Shown: positions 52,228 through 64,000 of the stretch, piece by piece | How the letters are laid out: the number at the start of each line of letters is the position of its first letter | Position numbering within the stretch: position 1 is the stretch's first letter | Notes under the pieces: generated by a model | What the model was told of the DNA's origin: nothing | What the model saw: the letters and a program-made list of their open reading frames with translations, nothing else | Database searches by the model: none | Source: Liolophura sinensis | Taxonomy: Eukaryota; Mollusca; Polyplacophora; Chitonida; Chitonidae | Direction of reading: 5' to 3' | Assembly (NCBI RefSeq): GCF_032854445.1 | Contig: NC_088295.1 | Location: 78,706,028-78,770,027 of the forward strand | DNA length: 64,000 bases | Made by a program: the position numbers and the translations under genes

Positions 52228-55200
52228 CTGTTGGCAGTAAAAGTGAAAAATGCATCATAGATCCACAGGTGTTGCCAAGACCAATCAATGCTGAACAGGT
52301 ATTATACATATAATTTGCATACAACACATTTTATTCTTGAGTTTCATTAGAACAAGTGCAATCAAAGATAGCTGAGACATCACGCTGTATAGCATTATAT
52401 GTCATCTTGCAGGGCCCATGTTAGAAGAAATATGTCAAGAACTTGATTTCCACAGCTGCTGCAGCTACAAACAAGTATCACACCACAAAATTTAATAAAC
52501 CTATCAGATAATCGGTAAATGCTCTCATAAATATGAAACAACGTTATAAATGTATCTTAAAGCAGACATCAACAAATAGTCTTACCTAGTGTACGAGACA
52601 GGACAGGTAGTGCTGAACTTAACACCAAAATGAGAATACAGTTGCCCATTATTTTGACCATGGTGGTATTGTGAAGTTCTGGGGCTAGCCGACCAAAGAA
52701 TGGTAGTGAATAGAAGCCCATCACAGATGCTAACATTAAATACCTGAGAATTAGTTAAGCAGGTGACATCCAGATATTGAAATTATACATTCATGGTAAA
52801 TGAATGAACATTTAACTTTAATAAACTGTTAATTGGTTGAATACTTGAAATAATATGTGATTATGAAAGTGATTTAGCTCAAATACATAGACAACAATTA
52901 ACAGGTCTTATCTCACCACTGCAAACCATAACTCTTTGTAACCTATTACTTTTATGTTGGATAATGACTGAAAGGACAAGACAGCACCTGGCTAAGACAT
53001 ATTTCAATCGAAAGCAGGATAGTCAAGGTTTCTAAAAAGTATCACACTTTATTATTTTAACGAGATTTCCCTGAATAATATGTAGAACAAAATGACAAGA
53101 CTGAACAAATGACTGGTGTGAATCGAGAAAGCCAACTTGAGAATAATATCCAATTAAACATGTTGCTATCAGGTTGCATGGCATAAGCCGTGATGTTGTC
53201 TTCACCCACTCACTCCATGAAGTGACATGATAACACAGAACTACTGCCTAAGGCATCACTTTGAGGTTGTTTACAATGATTTATTTACGTCTAGCTGAAG
53301 GGTCATTTGACACAGTGTTGTAGGACAGGTCTGTATCATTACAGACCACCACAAGCATAAAATCAGCTGAATAACAAGGCGTGTAATATTCAACGACGGC
53401 ATCAAAAATTTTGTCAGACAGCAGCATACCGTCTCGGCCCAAAGAGCCTTCATCTCTCTAGAAGATCTTAGACCTACTTAAACATGCTGTTCAAATTATA
53501 CAAATACATTTTTTGTTGTTCATGTGCTATTACACTATTATATGGGAAATACCTTCAAAGTTAGAGAGGAAGAATAAATGTGACGTCACCTTGCTGTCGA
53601 TAACGGAGATGCTCTGAAGCTGTGGCAAGACAAAGTTTCACTAAACTTTTACTGGGTTGAAAAAAATCTAAAAAAACATTAAATGCCTGCTTAAGGTATT
53701 TTGAATGGTAGTCATTTAGTAGACTTATACATTAGTCAGTTGCTGTCTTTCACGTTAAATGTTTTCATTTTAGAGCTAAATCCCACCAGAAAGGATACAG
53801 AATTAAAACAATCTCAAGACCAGCTCCGAAAGACCCAAAGGCGGACATAGATGCAATCCCCAGTACTGCTTCCTGAGGAGGAAAACACAAATAAAGCTAA
53901 AAATATACATGCTTTACTGTAAATTACACGGTAATCAATAAATATGAGCACTTTAATACGTTAGCATTTGATTTCATGACAAATGAAACACAGGAAGTAC
54001 AGCTGCCTTACCTTTGCCCCAACTGGCAGAGCTTTAATCCCTATTAAAACTTGAAATGTATTTTGAGCAACCATCAAGAGTAAAATGCCCTGGAATTACA
54101 ACAAACAAACAACACAATTAGTGGCACAGAACAAAATTTACTTGAAGACAAAACCAGGGTAGCCTGAAAACAAAGGTAGCCATTAAAAGCTAGCCTATTT
54201 CCCTTTTGGCTATTTAGCATAATCAGCTAAACTGTGTTATTTACAACATATCAAGATTTTAAACATTGTTATTTTAAATGAATGCAATTTATCTTAACAA
54301 CAGTGATTGTTAGCATAAAAAGACAAGCTCTAAACAGGTAAACTTGAATACATAGTAACTGTAAAATACTATGTATTATGCAGATCTACAATATCAGTCA
54401 TTACTAAGACACGGGCAGAAACAAAATATAGCCCAGAAGAGGTATTAATATATATTAAACTTAAGTACTTATGTAAGTAACAGTCATGTCAGTTACATTC
54501 TTTGTTTATTCCTACATGAGACAGCCTGGGCAGTGGGCAGATTTACTAACTTACTGTCAGCCCCAGCAGTGCCAGCATTGCCAGGGGATAGCCCAGATTT
54601 CTTCTCCATGCCGACACCTTTGCTCTCTGCTCTGTGAAACACAACAATAAAAACATGCAACAATCCGACATACACATATTCACATGCAGACATTCTCAGC
54701 AATTCGTTTCCCTGGCCCATGGTTCTGAACTATTCATGGGCAAAGTACCCATTAAAACTACAAGTTCTCCCACATTTTCAGGACTAGGGAAAAATAAATA
54801 GTCCATTTAGATTATTTAATTTTTTTAGTATTTGATGCACTATTTGAGAATATATCACTTACAGTTTAACACAGCACCTCTAAATTCCTTGAAATTTTCA
54901 CTAACAATCTCTGGCAAACAGGTACAATCATGTAGGTACTTTCACAATACACCAAATACAAATGCCCCATGAACACGATGAAGAGAACTTTAATCCAAAC
55001 TCACCTAACTCTATCCGTCTCTTCTTCACTTCCTGTAGTTCACTGTGTAAATCCTCTTTGGTAGCATGACCATTTGCTATTGTTGATGAGGCTGATTAAA
55101 AAAGCATTGATGATAATCTCAAGTGACTGTGTACTTTGGACATTATATGTTTATACAGTTAATTTTAATGATGAGGAGAAATCAGCTTTAATGTATCACA

Positions 55201-58200
55201 CTTTGTTTAAGCCCTTCACATATAAAACTTACACAGTATAGTTTACATGTACAACGGTACAAGTGACACTGAAAGCTCTAGTTTTACAAGCACTGTAACT
55301 TACAATGGTGATTATACTGAAGTTTTCTCCTCAAGTCTTCTTCATCTAATCTCACAGTAGACAGCTCTTCCTCTACATCTCGCAAAAACTGAAATGCAAT
55401 GTCAAGTGTTCAGAGAAACAAGTGTACACGTACGTGATACCAGAGGCTCTCTAACAGTCAAGTGTTCAGAGAAACAAGGTACATGTACGTGATATCAGAA
55501 GCTCTCTAACAGTCAAGTATTCAGAGAAACAAGGTACATGTACGTGATATCAGAAGCTCTCTAACAGTCAAGTGTTCAGAGAAACAAGGTACATGTACGT
55601 GATATCAGAAGCTCTCTAACAGTCAAGTGTTCAGAGAAACAAGGTACATGTACGTGATATCAGAAGCTCTCTAACAGTCAAGTATTCAGAGAAACAAGGT
55701 ACATGAACGTGATATCAGAAGCTCTCTAACAGTCAAGTGTTCAGGGAAACAAGGTACATGTACGTGATACCAGAAGCTCTCTAATAGTCAAGTGTTCAGA
55801 GAAACAAGTGTACGTGTGCGAGATACCAGGGACTCTCTAACAGTCAAGTGTTCAGAGAAACAAGGTACCTGTACGTGATACCAGAAGCTCTCTTACATTC
55901 AAGTGTTCAGAGAAACAAGGTACATGTATGTGATATCAGAAGCTCTCTAACAGTCAAGTGTTCAGGGAAACAAGGTACATGTACGTGATATCAGAAGCTC
56001 TCTAATAGTCAAGTATTCAGAGAAACAAGGTACATGTACGTGATACCAGAAGCTCTCTTACATTCAAGTGTTCAGAGAAACATGTGTACGTGTGCGAGAT
56101 ACCAGAGACTCTCTAACAGTCAAATGTTCAGAGAAACACGTGTACGTGTGCGAGATACCAAAAGCTCTCTAACATTCACTCATGTGCTCATGGGGTATGT
56201 AGCTACATGTAATACACAGATGCTGCCCTACTACTAATATATATGAAGGTATGCATTTCCATGGTACAGCTGCAAGAAACAGGTACCCCCATTCTACCCT
56301 TCTCCATCTCCATGACTTTCTTTTTCATTTTCCTTACTTTTATAAAAAGCAGCCTTTTTATCTCAGAATGAGTCTTTTTCTTTGTTTGTTGTGGATTAAA
56401 TAAGTAGAGTGCATGTACATGTATGTGGCATCATCAATGCCTCATTCACATATGTAATTATTTAAGTAAGTCATGTTACATTTCCATGTGTCCTCAGCAA
56501 CACACCTGACAAGCCTGAAGACGAGCCAATAACTGTTTCAGAGCAAACAGGTCAGACAGGCATGTGCATATAGACATTCCTTCTTTCATAGTTACATGTA
56601 ACTTTCAACATTATTCTGGTCATATCCAAATGACAGCGTATTCATAGTGCTGCATCAATGAAATGTCATGTCCAAAACACCTGCCATAATGCCTCACACA
56701 ATGTAAGCTCTAAGTCCTCTAAGGTTTTGACCACAACTGTACACTGATTTCAGCACACATGAATGTATGTCTGCTTGGAATTTATTTGATTGATTGGTGT
56801 TTTTTACGCCGTACTCAAGAATATTTCACTTATACGACGGCGGCCAGCATTATGGTGGGTGGAAACCGGGCACAGCCCAGAGGAAACCCACGACCATCCG
56901 CAGGTTGCTGGCAGACCTTCCCACATACGGCCGGAGAGGAAGCCAGCATGACTTGGAATTTAATGTGGTACTTAACAAATTTCCAGTCACATGACAACAA
57001 GGAGTCATTTAGGTGTGTATACATATTTTGTGTCTTCTTATGGCACGGCGAGTCTATGCCACTAAAGTGTCTTTCATGTTTTCTAGCCTCTCACTGCTGA
57101 GCACCAAGCGGGCAGCAGAAAGTAGCATTTATAAAGTCTTTGGTGTGACCAGACCTGAGTTTGAACCTGGGGTTCCCCACCTCTAACCATTAAGCCACAG
57201 AAGCGGTCCGATTTCAACAAGAGTACTGGGATGACTTAGTGTCTGTTGATTTACCTTGGGTTTCACCACCAGTTGTCCGATAACTGTGAACATACGTGCA
57301 AATCCCATAGGTGTAGATACTGAAAACATAAAAAACAGTTAATATATCATCCATGAATTGCAAAACATTTAAATTTAATAGACAAACAAAAAATTTACCT
57401 GCACAGACGTGTCAGAAGGAAGTTGAAAGTGGTATAGTCATCTTTCAACTACCCCAGCACAAAAGGTGAGGGTCCAGCGGCCGCCTAGGCCCCGGAAGCT
57501 TTGGGATGCTGGACAGCTGGAGATGCCCTGAAATCCTTTTACAGGGTTCTTATTCTTCACAGATCCATTGTAATTTTATGTGCTTAATAGGCTACAGTGT
57601 ACATGTGTGTGCATGGGACTTCATTTTGTTGGTTGCCATTAAACTGGTTTGACTTTACTTTTGGTTTGTTTTGAAAAGTGTACCAGCTGTAGAGCTACCG
57701 ATGCCCCTGTTGCAGATATACTTTTACTAGACGGTTAGATGGTATCCCAATGTGAGTGTACAAGTATGTATGATCAGTCAATGATATGCCAGCAGGAACA
57801 GTATGTCATCCAAGCAAGCATACCGAAACATTTTACACATTTGTATTCTAACAGCCTCAAAAGTCACTAACATATTCAAATTCACCAAACCCATTACACG
57901 CTGAACAAAAGCTGATTTACATGTCACATTATCATCAGGATTGTACTTACAGAGCAGGATGAGGACCCCTAGAAGAGATATGCAGGAATACAAATAGGGT
58001 AGGTAGAAGTTCCATACATCTGTCAACAAAACAAAATAACAGTTAATAGCCCGCTGTGAACTATCACAGGAGTGATTAACAACAACATAATCTTGTGTCA
58101 ATACTTAGACATGTAGATGTTTTGTGGACAGAAATTATGATGCCATAAATATGAAGTTTGTGAACTTATTAACCAAAAGGTCAGAGGTTGAAATATTACA

Positions 58201-60237
58201 ATACTTGCACTTGTAATATGATAGTGATAATTTCTTCTTTCTTTCTTTCTACCTGTTCAAAAGTTTCTCCACCTTAACAAATCTATTATGAAACATCATT
58301 CTGCTTTCTAATGAATATAAAACTGCTGATGCAAATGTTCAGGTTTAGGATTAATTTTGATAAGATGAATTTTGGTACAAATAGCATGCTAAAATGTGCC
58401 TGTCATACAGGTACAACAGGTAACTTCTGTTTAAACCTCTGACTTGGAAAATTTACCTATCCTTAACAGCTTAAAACAGTAACAATGATACACAATCATA
58501 TACCTCATGTACATTTTATGTTCTCTTCATGACCTGAAGCTCTTACCAAACAGGGCTTCTCTGCTGGAGTTGTCATCATCTAGGAGAGCAGAGGCCACCC
58601 AGGCCAGCCCAAAGACTAGCACAGCCAGTAGGACCAGCACAACAGTGGTCTCGTAGACACGACCCAGAATCCCCTACAACAAGACATAGGCCAAATAATC
58701 AACAGCTACACTTGAATGTTCGGATCAAAAGTGTACATATTTAATGTATTTCAAAATGACTTTCCAAACCCAAGGAAACACCTGTTATAGGAGGATGAGT
58801 AACAGACACTGTCAAGACAATTGGTGTCAATGACTTTTGAGAGCTCTTGAGAGAAGCAGTTCCTAAATGCATGTACAGTACTGACATGAACCACAAATAC
58901 ACCACAAAGAGGAACATAAACAGGATCAATTTAAAGTCATGTGGCATGTTTTGAATAGGCTTTTGCTCTGGAAGTAGGGATAAAACGTAATCAAAGTTTT
59001 CAACTCTATGTGAAGTAGTTCTGTAGGGGTATTGGTATTCATGATTCCCTCACAGTTTACTGAGGGACAGACAGAAGGACAACTTCACACCAGAAAGAGA
59101 CCTGTCAAAGGCATATATGTAAGATTTTTATCACATGTACTATTTCAAATCCCTATGGATATCGATATAACGAATAAATACAAAACAGCCAATAGTTGTA
59201 ATGTCTATAGTGAAATATGCCAGTTATAATGCCAAACCTTTCTTGAACCGCTGAATCCTTCAGACTCTGTGAAGAAGTAGGCAAATGGCATGAGGATGAA
59301 GAGGGCCACATTGGAGAAGAGGAAGATGTGGTTCCACAAACCTACCAAGAGGAATAAACAGAAGCGATCAGCTGTTTGAACAGGTACTCAGTGAAAATGC
59401 TTGAAGGTACTATAGTAGTTACCATTCATAAGATATTTACATGTATACTGGGAGCAGGTTGTGATGGCATGGTTAATGTTCTTTGATTTCAAGCGTGTAG
59501 GTCGCTTCAGGCCTGGCTTCAATCCCATTCTCAGACAGGGAAATAAAATTCCCTCTTTTCCAGTGGTCCTCGACAGTTTCAGTGACAAAAAGTGGTATAC
59601 ATCTGTGTAATTTGGACATGTAAACATTCAGTCTTGCACACTCTAAATAACACAGGCATATACAGGTAGGTGAGCAGTGACAGTGATCACCATTTGACAC
59701 TCCCTACTCTTCACATTAGCCGTTACTTTTTGATTTTCAGTCCTGGACAAGAAGAGTTCAAATGTACATATGTAAAGTATAATTTTTCAAGAGGAAAATG
59801 AGCAAATGTTGACTACAAAATGGCTGTTAGAATTTTTTTATATACATAGTTTTGCATGTTATGATATCAAAATCAGTTGTACAGCATACTGATGATTAAC
59901 ATATCGGAAATAGTAATTTTTTCCATTCCACACATTGTCTATACCAGTCTATGTTTAACAACTCTGTGACTGACAAATTGCTTTTTGGCAAATTCGCTTT
60001 GAAACAGACATGAATCTCTACACACATGCACAATATTAGTTTCCCATGTTTTCTACCATTATGTCTAAGTATTTTCTACCTGGATACCTGTACTGACCAT
60101 GGATGAGTGAACTGTTAAGCCACTGGACATAGTAGCTTTTGGGATAGAGAAGGAGGACCTCATTGCTGACAATAGAAATGGGTAAGAGAAGGACGGCGCC
60201 TGCTGACACAGCCAGGGTGAAGGTACATAGCCACAAC
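51989..60237 (-). CDS. LMBR1: LMBR1/LMBR1L-type membrane protein, N-terminus off window (gene-level entry)
   Basis: Joined minus-strand exons: 60237-60098, 59341-59238, 58673-58547, 58019-57951, 57319-57255, 55388-55304, 55091-55005, 54631-54555, 54089-54012, 53872-53799, 52743-52586, 52227-51989. All phases agree, giving 433 residues to TGA at 51989-51991. Family signatures run throughout: WLCTFTLAVSAGAVLLLPIS, LMPFAYFFTESEGF, YLPYLYSCISLLGVLILL, TPMGFARMFTVIGQL, WRRNLGYPLAML, VLSSALPVLSRTLG and NLLGDFGRMEWLGNFYIV. LMBR1 and LMBR1L are nine-pass plasma/ER-membrane proteins; LMBR1L has been described as a lipocalin-1 receptor and Wnt-signalling regulator. Invertebrates usually have one orthologue, so I cannot choose between the names. 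A Glu/Arg-rich cytosolic loop (about exons 6-7) looks coiled-coil. About 60 N-terminal residues are missing. Confidence 0.95.
52586..52743 (-). CDS. LMBR1: LMBR1 exon, SSALPVLSRTLG
   Basis: 158 bp, phase 2 in, phase 1 out. YLMLASVMGFYSLPFFGRLA, then NTTMVKIMGNC and VLSSALPVLSRTLG, nearly the vertebrate sequence. Confidence 0.96.
52744..53798. other. LMBR1 intron, nothing recognised
   Basis: 1.05 kb with no repeat or conserved frame visible. Confidence 0.5.
53799..53872 (-). CDS. LMBR1: LMBR1 exon, FGSFGAGLEIVLIL
   Basis: 74 bp, phase 0 in, phase 2 out. EAVLGIASMSAFGSFGAGLE then IVLIL, matching the vertebrate STFGFVGAALEIILIF region. Confidence 0.94.
54012..54089 (-). CDS. LMBR1: LMBR1 exon, membrane segment
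   Basis: 78 bp, phase 0 to phase 0. GILLLMVAQNTFQVLIGIKA then LPVGAK. Confidence 0.92.
54555..54631 (-). CDS. LMBR1: LMBR1 exon, WRRNLGYPLAML
   Basis: 77 bp, phase 1 in, phase 0 out. QRAKVSAWRRNLGYPLAMLA then LLGLT. The longest open frame over this spot is in another register and is not coding. Confidence 0.95.
55005..55091 (-). CDS. LMBR1: LMBR1 exon, loop continued
   Basis: 87 bp, phase 1 to phase 1. HATKEDLHSELQEVKKRRIE then L. The acceptor ttaatcag has a good pyrimidine tract. Confidence 0.9.
55304..55388 (-). CDS. LMBR1: LMBR1 exon, acidic coiled-coil loop
   Basis: 85 bp, phase 0 in, phase 1 out. FLRDVEEELSTVRLDEEDLR and a short tail. The 55 bp satellite begins about a dozen bases upstream of its acceptor. 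Confidence 0.9.
55401..56180. repeat. 55 bp minisatellite, about 14 copies, in an LMBR1 intron
   Basis: Units gtcaagtgttcagagaaaca, aggtacatgtacgtgata, tcagaagctctctaaca. Most carry the palindrome GTACATGTAC; later copies shift to gtgtacgtgtgcgag. It starts about a dozen bases from the exon at 55304-55388. Confidence 0.95.
56778..56955 (-). mobile_element. SINE copy, well conserved body
   Basis: tttatttgattgattggtgt, ccgtactcaagaatatttca, cggcggccagcattatggtg, acccacgaccatccgcaggt, cggccggagaggaagccagc. The tRNA-like head is missing. In an LMBR1 intron. Confidence 0.92.
56956..57254. other. LMBR1 intron with possible second SINE head
   Basis: About 57150-57215 (gtttgaacctggggttcccc, ctaaccattaagccacagaa) reads like an inverted tRNA-derived head of an old SINE. 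Confidence 0.4.
57255..57319 (-). CDS. LMBR1: LMBR1 exon, TPMGFARMF segment
   Basis: 65 bp, phase 1 in, phase 0 out. STPMGFARMFTVIGQLVVKP then K. Donor AAG|gtaaat. Confidence 0.95.
57951..58019 (-). CDS. LMBR1: LMBR1 exon, YLPYLYSC segment
   Basis: 69 bp, phase 1 to phase 1. VWNFYLPYLYSCISLLGVLI, a membrane segment and a family hallmark. Confidence 0.95.
58547..58673 (-). CDS. LMBR1: LMBR1 exon, GILGRVYET segment
   Basis: 127 bp, phase 0 in, phase 1 out. GILGRVYETTVVLVLLAVLV, then a membrane segment and ASALLDDDNSSREALF. Confidence 0.95.
59238..59341 (-). CDS. LMBR1: LMBR1 exon, LWNHIF...FTESEGF
   Basis: 104 bp, phase 1 in, phase 0 out. Encodes LWNHIFLFSNVALFILMPFA and YFFTESEGFSGSRK. The donor AAAG|gtttgg is weak. 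Confidence 0.95.
59440..59530. mobile_element. Possible tRNA-like SINE remnant
   Basis: gatggcatggttaatgttct to aggcctggcttcaatcccat has a box-B-like tgcaatcc-type end but is much decayed. In an LMBR1 intron. Confidence 0.3.
60098..60237 (-). CDS. LMBR1: LMBR1 exon, first visible
   Basis: 140 bp, phase 2 in, phase 1 out. Encodes WLCTFTLAVSAGAVLLLPIS, VSNEVLLLYP and YYVQWLNSSLIHG, close to vertebrate LMBR1. Donor CATG|gtcagt. Confidence 0.95.
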
Positions 60238-63200
60238 CTGACAACAAACACAGCAGCCATTAGTTACATACAGTACATCGACCTACAATGACAAACAGTT
60301 CTGTAAGAATGTCTACCCTGTGCCCAAAAATGTTTCACTCTAAAAAACTTAGCCAGGTTCGATGGCAGAGAAACCTAGGTAAAAGCCTGGTGGAAGCCAG
60401 ACATCTTTCCCAGCATTTGATAAACATTAAATAATGGCAGAGCCCAGCTTCTACAGGAGCTGGATTTGGACATCCTACCACACTGGTAAAGGGCAGCTGA
60501 TCTTCACTGGAATAGTCATCCTCAACATTCTTTGACCCAATAACATTCTTTCCATAAGGACACCAGTTTCTTCTACATGGAACCTGACCTAATTTCTTCA
60601 CTGTTTTCGCCTGGGTCATGGTGTACAGTCACATCTGAAACTGAAGTCACCTGCAACCTTTCTATCATGTCAAATAAATAAATAAATAATTACATGTAAA
60701 TAAATAATAAGGACACGCTCAATCTTCCAATCATAAGGATTATTTGTTTTCCCACTGAGTATAAAATGGCAGTTTACACCATGGGAGTCTTGACACTGTT
60801 CACAAATGGCATATCCAGTGTACATGTTTACAAATAAGAACTTAATTAAAATGTGTTCGGAACTGAAATCCTTATGTTACATGTACATGTATCCACTGAA
60901 CAAATGTACATTGCACATGGTAGTTGGCACTGTAGGTTACAGCACTTGGCTTATCTGCCACAGCTGCCCCTATTTTTAATTTCAAAGTGTTGTATGGGAG
61001 AAATGTGGCTATCATGTGTTTTTCTCCAACAGAAAATAACTGAGACACAAACAGTTTGACCATCCCATGAAACACTTAATGTTATGGCACAAAATATCTT
61101 CTATCTCGACTACAAATTCACTGCATTATAATCAGCACAAAAGCTTTTAACATTCTTAAATCATTCAAACTAACCCTACTAAAAATACTTCAAATGACAC
61201 AAAATTTCGTCCACAAAAGTGCATTTTTAGAGGCATATATGTCGTAAGACATTATGTTTGGTGCTGAAACTTACAATTTTCCACTAGAATACCATCACAT
61301 GTTTCAAACAAACCTCAAAACACCTTTCTAAAGTCAACAGAACTCTCAGAACCAGGAAAAATGGGCAAGTTAGTCATGGGCAAAATTTACAGTTATTTAG
61401 GGTAGTTAAGAAAATGTTCTCAGTGCTCTCCAAAGCATCTATCCTATTTATATATATCTGGCCTGGCCAAATCTAGTTCAGGTGGCCTAGATATGATGCT
61501 AGGGATCGGGAGGATGTAAACATACCACAACACCACCCAGGGGTCATGTATGGCCACCCCACAGACCCTATAAACCTAGGCACATAACCCAGTAACATTC
61601 CATAACTTACTACAAGCATAACAAAGCTAGATTCAGGTGTCCATCATTATTGTCATAGGTAACTCCAGGGTGAGTAGCCTTAAGGTACAGCCTGTAAGGC
61701 TTCATTCTTCATGGTTTTCATCCAGAGAAGTGAACTTCCTAGCTTCTAGTCTTGGGTCTTGGTACAGTACATGTGATTCACTCCAGGAATTACACTTACA
61801 AATACATGTAGATACAAGAGTCAAATATATGTAAGATGGTGTTTCATACCTTTGAAAATTTTTATAATCATATCTGTGGCAAAAAACTAAACAAAACAAA
61901 CATAACCACATCAGTGACTGCCGCAGCTGTTTACTTCAAGTAAATATGAGATATTCAGAGATGGATGACACAGAATGTTTTAGAAATGATGTAACTTAGA
62001 AATGCTGAAGTGGCAAATGTTAGGTTGAATCACGGTCATGGCATCTTAATCTTAAACAAGTACTGTATGAAAACATACTGATCGTGCATTTGACATGCAC
62101 GTTCAAACATGATGCACATTTACAACTACATACATATTCTCCTTGAACTCAATGAATGAACGTATAACGTGTAAGAGTTATGAGCTTAATCTTTGTAACC
62201 AATATGAACATCAATAAACCTACTTGGCCTACTTGATCTGATTTCTGACAGTTGCACTATATAGATCCCCAAAGGCTACATGTCAATGGTTGTCAAGATC
62301 TTAAGTGCATAACATTCTGTTGACTTCATTAACATAACAATCACATGAAAAGTATACAATTCTAAAGGCCTCGCTGTTACATGTAGGCCTATATCTACAT
62401 GTATGTGTGTGTGTGTGTACAACAGATATATATAAGTCACATATACCCATACAGTCATGCATGCAGAATTCTTCCCTCCATGCATGTCTTTTATCTGACA
62501 GAAAAGTTGCACATGTACATGTTTGCTCATATTTTACACACTAAATTTTAAGCAAATAAAATTACTTTACGGCAAACTGTAGAATGCAGAATTTATCCAC
62601 AAATGCCGTACATAAAAGAACAAAAGAACTAACAGGTACAAGCACAGATAGATCATACACTCTACAGAATCACACATACCCTGGGACGTTTTAACATTTC
62701 CAAGATGAAATTGTTGTGATGCCTATAACAAGTCCAATGGTTAAGCCAACATGTACAATGTACAATATCAAAATACAAATGTTACCTGAACAGTCAGAAA
62801 TGTCATATAGACAGAAATACCATGCATCATAATATCATTCTCATACACATATTAATGACACGCTTTTTATTTTCTAGAAGACACTGAGGCAAATCTGAGA
62901 CTCACGATAGAAAATCACATGTGTCTACACCTTTTATCACATTCATAAAATATATGTACTTAAACATGTAGCAATCAGTTCAAAACTAACAGGTCATTAA
63001 ACTATCTAACATGCTTTTCGTTGTTTCATGACTAGACATCAGACCATGGTATTTTAACTGGGTTTCTATTTTTAACTTGAATGTTTTTGTAGACATGCAC
63101 ACAACATTCTTTCTTTGAGCTGACAAAAGAGTGATGTCTGATATGAGTGATAGCAGAACATAATATACAAAGTACGTCTGGTTATTTCCTGAAACGACAC

Positions 63201-63720
63201 ACACATGTGGTATAGTACAAATCTTAACCACAAGAAACATAACTACCAACTATACGTAGCAATATTAAAGAAAAAGTGCTTATGCACTAAAAAATTTGCC
63301 AACACATGTACATATTTATGGCTTACTCTGGAGATTATTTCAGATATACCTGCACTACTGATGTTTGTTATGATACGAACATGAACAAGACATGCAATCC
63401 TACATGGACATGTAAATGCAGGCAATTCTCTTAAATCCCATCATGTTTTGCCTTCAGGTGATCTGATCACAAAGATAAATTAATCACTGACATTAACAAA
63501 CTGACATTTTAATTACTTAGCTCCGTGATAATTGGAGTGGCTTTAACAAGATGACAGGTCTGAATAAATTAAAAGTCAGTGAATAAGCTGAAATTTGCCG
63601 ATTAGCGTAGAATGTGTGAATGATGTCCACTTCAAAATGAAATGATTACACAGCACAAAGTCATGTGATAAAGTGCATGTGCGTGCATGCTTGGGGTTTA
63701 ACGTCATACTTAACAATTTT
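60238..63720. other. LMBR1 5' intron, no exon found
   Basis: The missing N-terminal LMBR1 exons (expected to encode a first membrane helix and an EDAxVNR-like segment) were sought on the minus strand and not found. They probably lie beyond the right edge. A 94-codon frame at 60335-60619 has no recognisable motif. A (GT)n stretch lies near 62402-62417. Confidence 0.5.
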
Positions 63721-63723
63721 TCA

Positions 63724-64000
63724 GTCACATGATGATGACAAAGTGCATGTGTGTGAGTGTAGTACATGTATGTGCGTGACTGTTTTACATGTATGTGCGT
63801 GAGTGTTGTACATGTATGTGCGTGAGTGTTGTACATGTATGTGTGTGAGTGTTGTACATGTATGTGCGTGAGTGTTGTACATGTATGTGCGTGAGTGTTG
63901 TACATGTATGTGTGTGAGTGTTGTACAGGTATGTGCGTGAGTGTTGTACATGTATGTGTGTGAGTGTTGTACATGCATGTGCGTGAGCGTTGTACATGTA
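63724..64000. repeat. 23 bp minisatellite running off the window edge
   Basis: Units gagtgttgtacatgtatgtg plus cgt, with cgt/tgt alternation, at least 11 copies. Three overlapping His/Thr-rich frames on the minus strand are artefacts of this array. Confidence 0.95.

Noticed and set aside
57474-57490. NotI and AvrII-like sites next to each other (agcggccgcctagg)
   Set aside because: Suggested vector contamination at first, but flanking sequence is ordinary intron and no other vector sequence is present.
60335-60619. 94-codon Cys-containing minus-strand frame
   Set aside because: Considered as an upstream LMBR1 exon, but it has no membrane helix, no family motif and no matching splice phase.
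63576-63997. Three overlapping His/Thr-rich frames of 70-132 codons
   Set aside because: A 23 bp repeat read in three frames; all open simultaneously because the unit lacks stop codons.

Overview
The window is animal nuclear DNA. Genes are split into short exons with GT-AG introns, introns are long, satellites are abundant, and a tRNA-headed SINE is scattered through it. That SINE family (tRNA-like head, a conserved 3' part ending in an AAATAAAT-type tail) is, as far as I know, typical of molluscs and relatives, so I infer a lophotrochozoan, probably a mollusc. A run of exactly 200 N at 18329-18528 is a scaffold gap.

Layout. (1) 1.07-16.4 kb, minus strand: a modular secreted protein gene. 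It has a signal-peptide exon, two VWC-type exons and five EGF-like exons, all in phase 1, and it continues beyond the left edge. One of its introns holds a 6.1 kb Ty3/gypsy-class LTR retrotransposon (3922-10050) with nearly identical LTRs. Its pol order is protease-integrase-RNase H, the reverse transcriptase core is missing, and there is a late nonsense codon. (2) 18.5-26.9 kb, plus strand: an astacin zinc metalloprotease with six C-terminal ShK domains, one per exon. The N-terminal exons are missing at or before the gap. (3) 30.4-42.5 kb, plus strand: ACBD5, a tail-anchored peroxisomal acyl-CoA-binding protein, recognisable from ACB domain through FFAT-like motif and coiled coil to the membrane anchor. 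Its first intron holds a 4.55 kb DNA-transposon-like unit (32391-36941). The unit has two 439 bp direct repeats, a frame-broken Mutator-like transposase and, convergent with it, an intact ORF resembling I-PpoI-type His-Me finger nucleases. (4) 52.0-60.2 kb, minus strand: twelve exons of LMBR1/LMBR1L, a multi-pass membrane protein. Only the N-terminal ~60 residues lie off the window. ACBD5 and LMBR1 converge, with apparently long 3' UTRs meeting around 46.2-47.2 kb. (5) 60.3-64 kb: intron or upstream sequence ending in a 23 bp satellite.

The four host genes do not form a pathway. The most unusual items are the transposase plus His-Me nuclease unit, the RT-less retrotransposon that looks recently mobilised, the FFAT-like motif and CLEAR-type box of ACBD5, and satellites that have copied splice-site sequence inside introns. 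Exon boundaries were set by eye from GT-AG sites, reading-frame phase and remembered family sequences; no alignment or transcript was available.
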